Part shown: one piece after another, positions 5,449 through 5,999 of the stretch
Layout: each line of letters opens with the position of its first letter
Position numbering within the stretch: the first letter of the stretch is position 1
Origin: Pseudomonas sp.
GTDB taxonomy: Bacteria; Pseudomonadota; Gammaproteobacteria; Pseudomonadales; Pseudomonadaceae
Direction: 5' to 3'
Length of the DNA: 5,999 bases
Assembly: GCA_003523465.1 (NCBI GenBank)
Contig: DQAA01000509.1
Span: 166 to 6,164 of the forward strand
The notes under the pieces: model-generated
Told to the model about the DNA's origin: nothing
Databases searched by the model: none
What the model saw: only the letters and a program-made list of their open reading frames with translations
Translations under genes and position numbers: made by a program

Positions 5449-5999
5449 ATGTCCACTCGCGAAATCCGCATTGCCACCCGCAAAAGCGCCCTTGCCCTGT
5501 GGCAGGCCGAATATGTCAAAGCCCGTCTGGAACAGGCCCATCCCGGCCTGATCGTGACCCTGGTGCCGATGGTCAGTCGCGGCGACAAGCTGCTCGACTC
5601 GCCACTCTCGAAAATCGGTGGCAAGGGCCTGTTCGTCAAGGAGCTGGAAACGGCGCTGCTCGAACAGGAAGCCGATATCGCCGTGCATTCGATGAAGGAT
5701 GTGCCGATGGACTTCCCCGAAGGCCTGGGCCTGTTCTGCATCTGCGAGCGCGAAGACCCCCGCGACGCCTTCGTCTCAAATACCCATGCCAGTCTCGACG
5801 CCCTGCCGGCCGGCAGCATCGTCGGTACCTCCAGCCTGCGCCGCCAGGCCCAGTTGCTGGCACGCCGCCCGGACCTGCAGATCCGCTTCCTGCGGGGCAA
5901 CGTCAACACCCGCCTGGCCAAGCTGGATGCCGGCGAGTACGACGCGATCATCCTCGCCGCTGCCGGCCTGATCCGCCTCGGCTTCGAAGACCGCATCAC
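5449..5999 (+). CDS. hemC: porphobilinogen deaminase (hydroxymethylbilane synthase), N-terminal part (cut by window edge)
   Basis: HemC condenses four porphobilinogen molecules into hydroxymethylbilane in the cytoplasm, a common step of haem, sirohaem and cobalamin synthesis. The window holds 183 complete codons of an expected 310 or so. Conserved residues fall at the numbering of the E. coli enzyme: Arg11 and Ser13 in [12 protein letters not shown], Lys55 and Lys59 in [13 protein letters not shown], the catalytic Asp84 in HSMKDVP, Arg131-Arg132 in GTSSLRRQ, and Arg149 and Arg155 in [10 protein letters not shown]. The cysteine that carries the dipyrromethane cofactor, near residue 242, lies beyond the right edge. 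The start at 5449 ([12 protein letters not shown]) has GGA about seven bases upstream and matches the family. In P. aeruginosa hemD follows. Nothing unusual was seen in the visible part. Confidence 0.97.
   Translation, partial: MSTREIRIATRKSALALWQAEYVKARLEQAHPGLIVTLVPMVSRGDKLLDSPLSKIGGKGLFVKELETALLEQEADIAVHSMKDVPMDFPEGLGLFCICEREDPRDAFVSNTHASLDALPAGSIVGTSSLRRQAQLLARRPDLQIRFLRGNVNTRLAKLDAGEYDAIILAAAGLIRLGFEDRI

Noticed and set aside
5415..5999. Minus-strand open frame over hemC
   Set aside because: It is an Arg/Ser-rich shadow of the conserved hemC reading frame.
1..5999. CRISPR array, tRNA/rRNA, insertion sequence, phage or defence genes
   Set aside because: I saw no spaced direct-repeat array, no cloverleaf or rRNA signature and no transposase or defence domain. 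Apart from the REPIN the window is continuous core-genome content.

Overview
The window looks like an ordinary chromosomal housekeeping and regulatory segment from a fluorescent Pseudomonas, most likely of the P. fluorescens or P. putida lineages. Four things point there: the GC-rich base composition, the close match of AlgR, HemC, ArgH and CyaA to Pseudomonas proteins as I recall them, the argH / algR-hemC gene order, and a REP doublet with the GTGGGAGCTGGCTTGCC-type core typical of these species. The species assignment is inference from memory, not a search.

Layout, left to right. On the minus strand are the N-terminal 384 codons of cyaA (class I adenylate cyclase, running off the left edge), then two small conserved genes of unknown function (81 aa, TIGR02647-like, and 94 aa). 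A terminator-like hairpin separates the 81-aa gene from cyaA. On the plus strand at 2090-2758 is a glutathione S-transferase-family gene, divergent from the 94-aa gene. It converges on argH (minus, 2886-4280, argininosuccinate lyase, last step of arginine biosynthesis). The 127-bp convergent gap is largely filled by a 96-bp near-perfect palindrome of REPIN type. A 304-bp divergent spacer follows, then algR (plus, 4585-5331, LytTR response regulator) and the 5' part of hemC (plus, from 5449, porphobilinogen deaminase), which runs off the right edge.

The genes do not form one pathway. They cover cAMP signalling (cyaA), arginine synthesis (argH), virulence and exopolysaccharide control (algR) and tetrapyrrole synthesis (hemC). 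The most informative observation is an absence. In P. aeruginosa the sensor gene algZ/fimS lies between argH and algR. Here the spacer is only 304 bp, so AlgR is an orphan at this locus while keeping its phosphoacceptor Asp54. The spacer does carry candidate promoters for both flanking genes plus short repeats. I found no CRISPR array, insertion sequence, phage gene, tRNA or rRNA, and no sign of an unknown multi-gene system. The second-look items are the missing algZ, the long REPIN palindrome and the algR leader.
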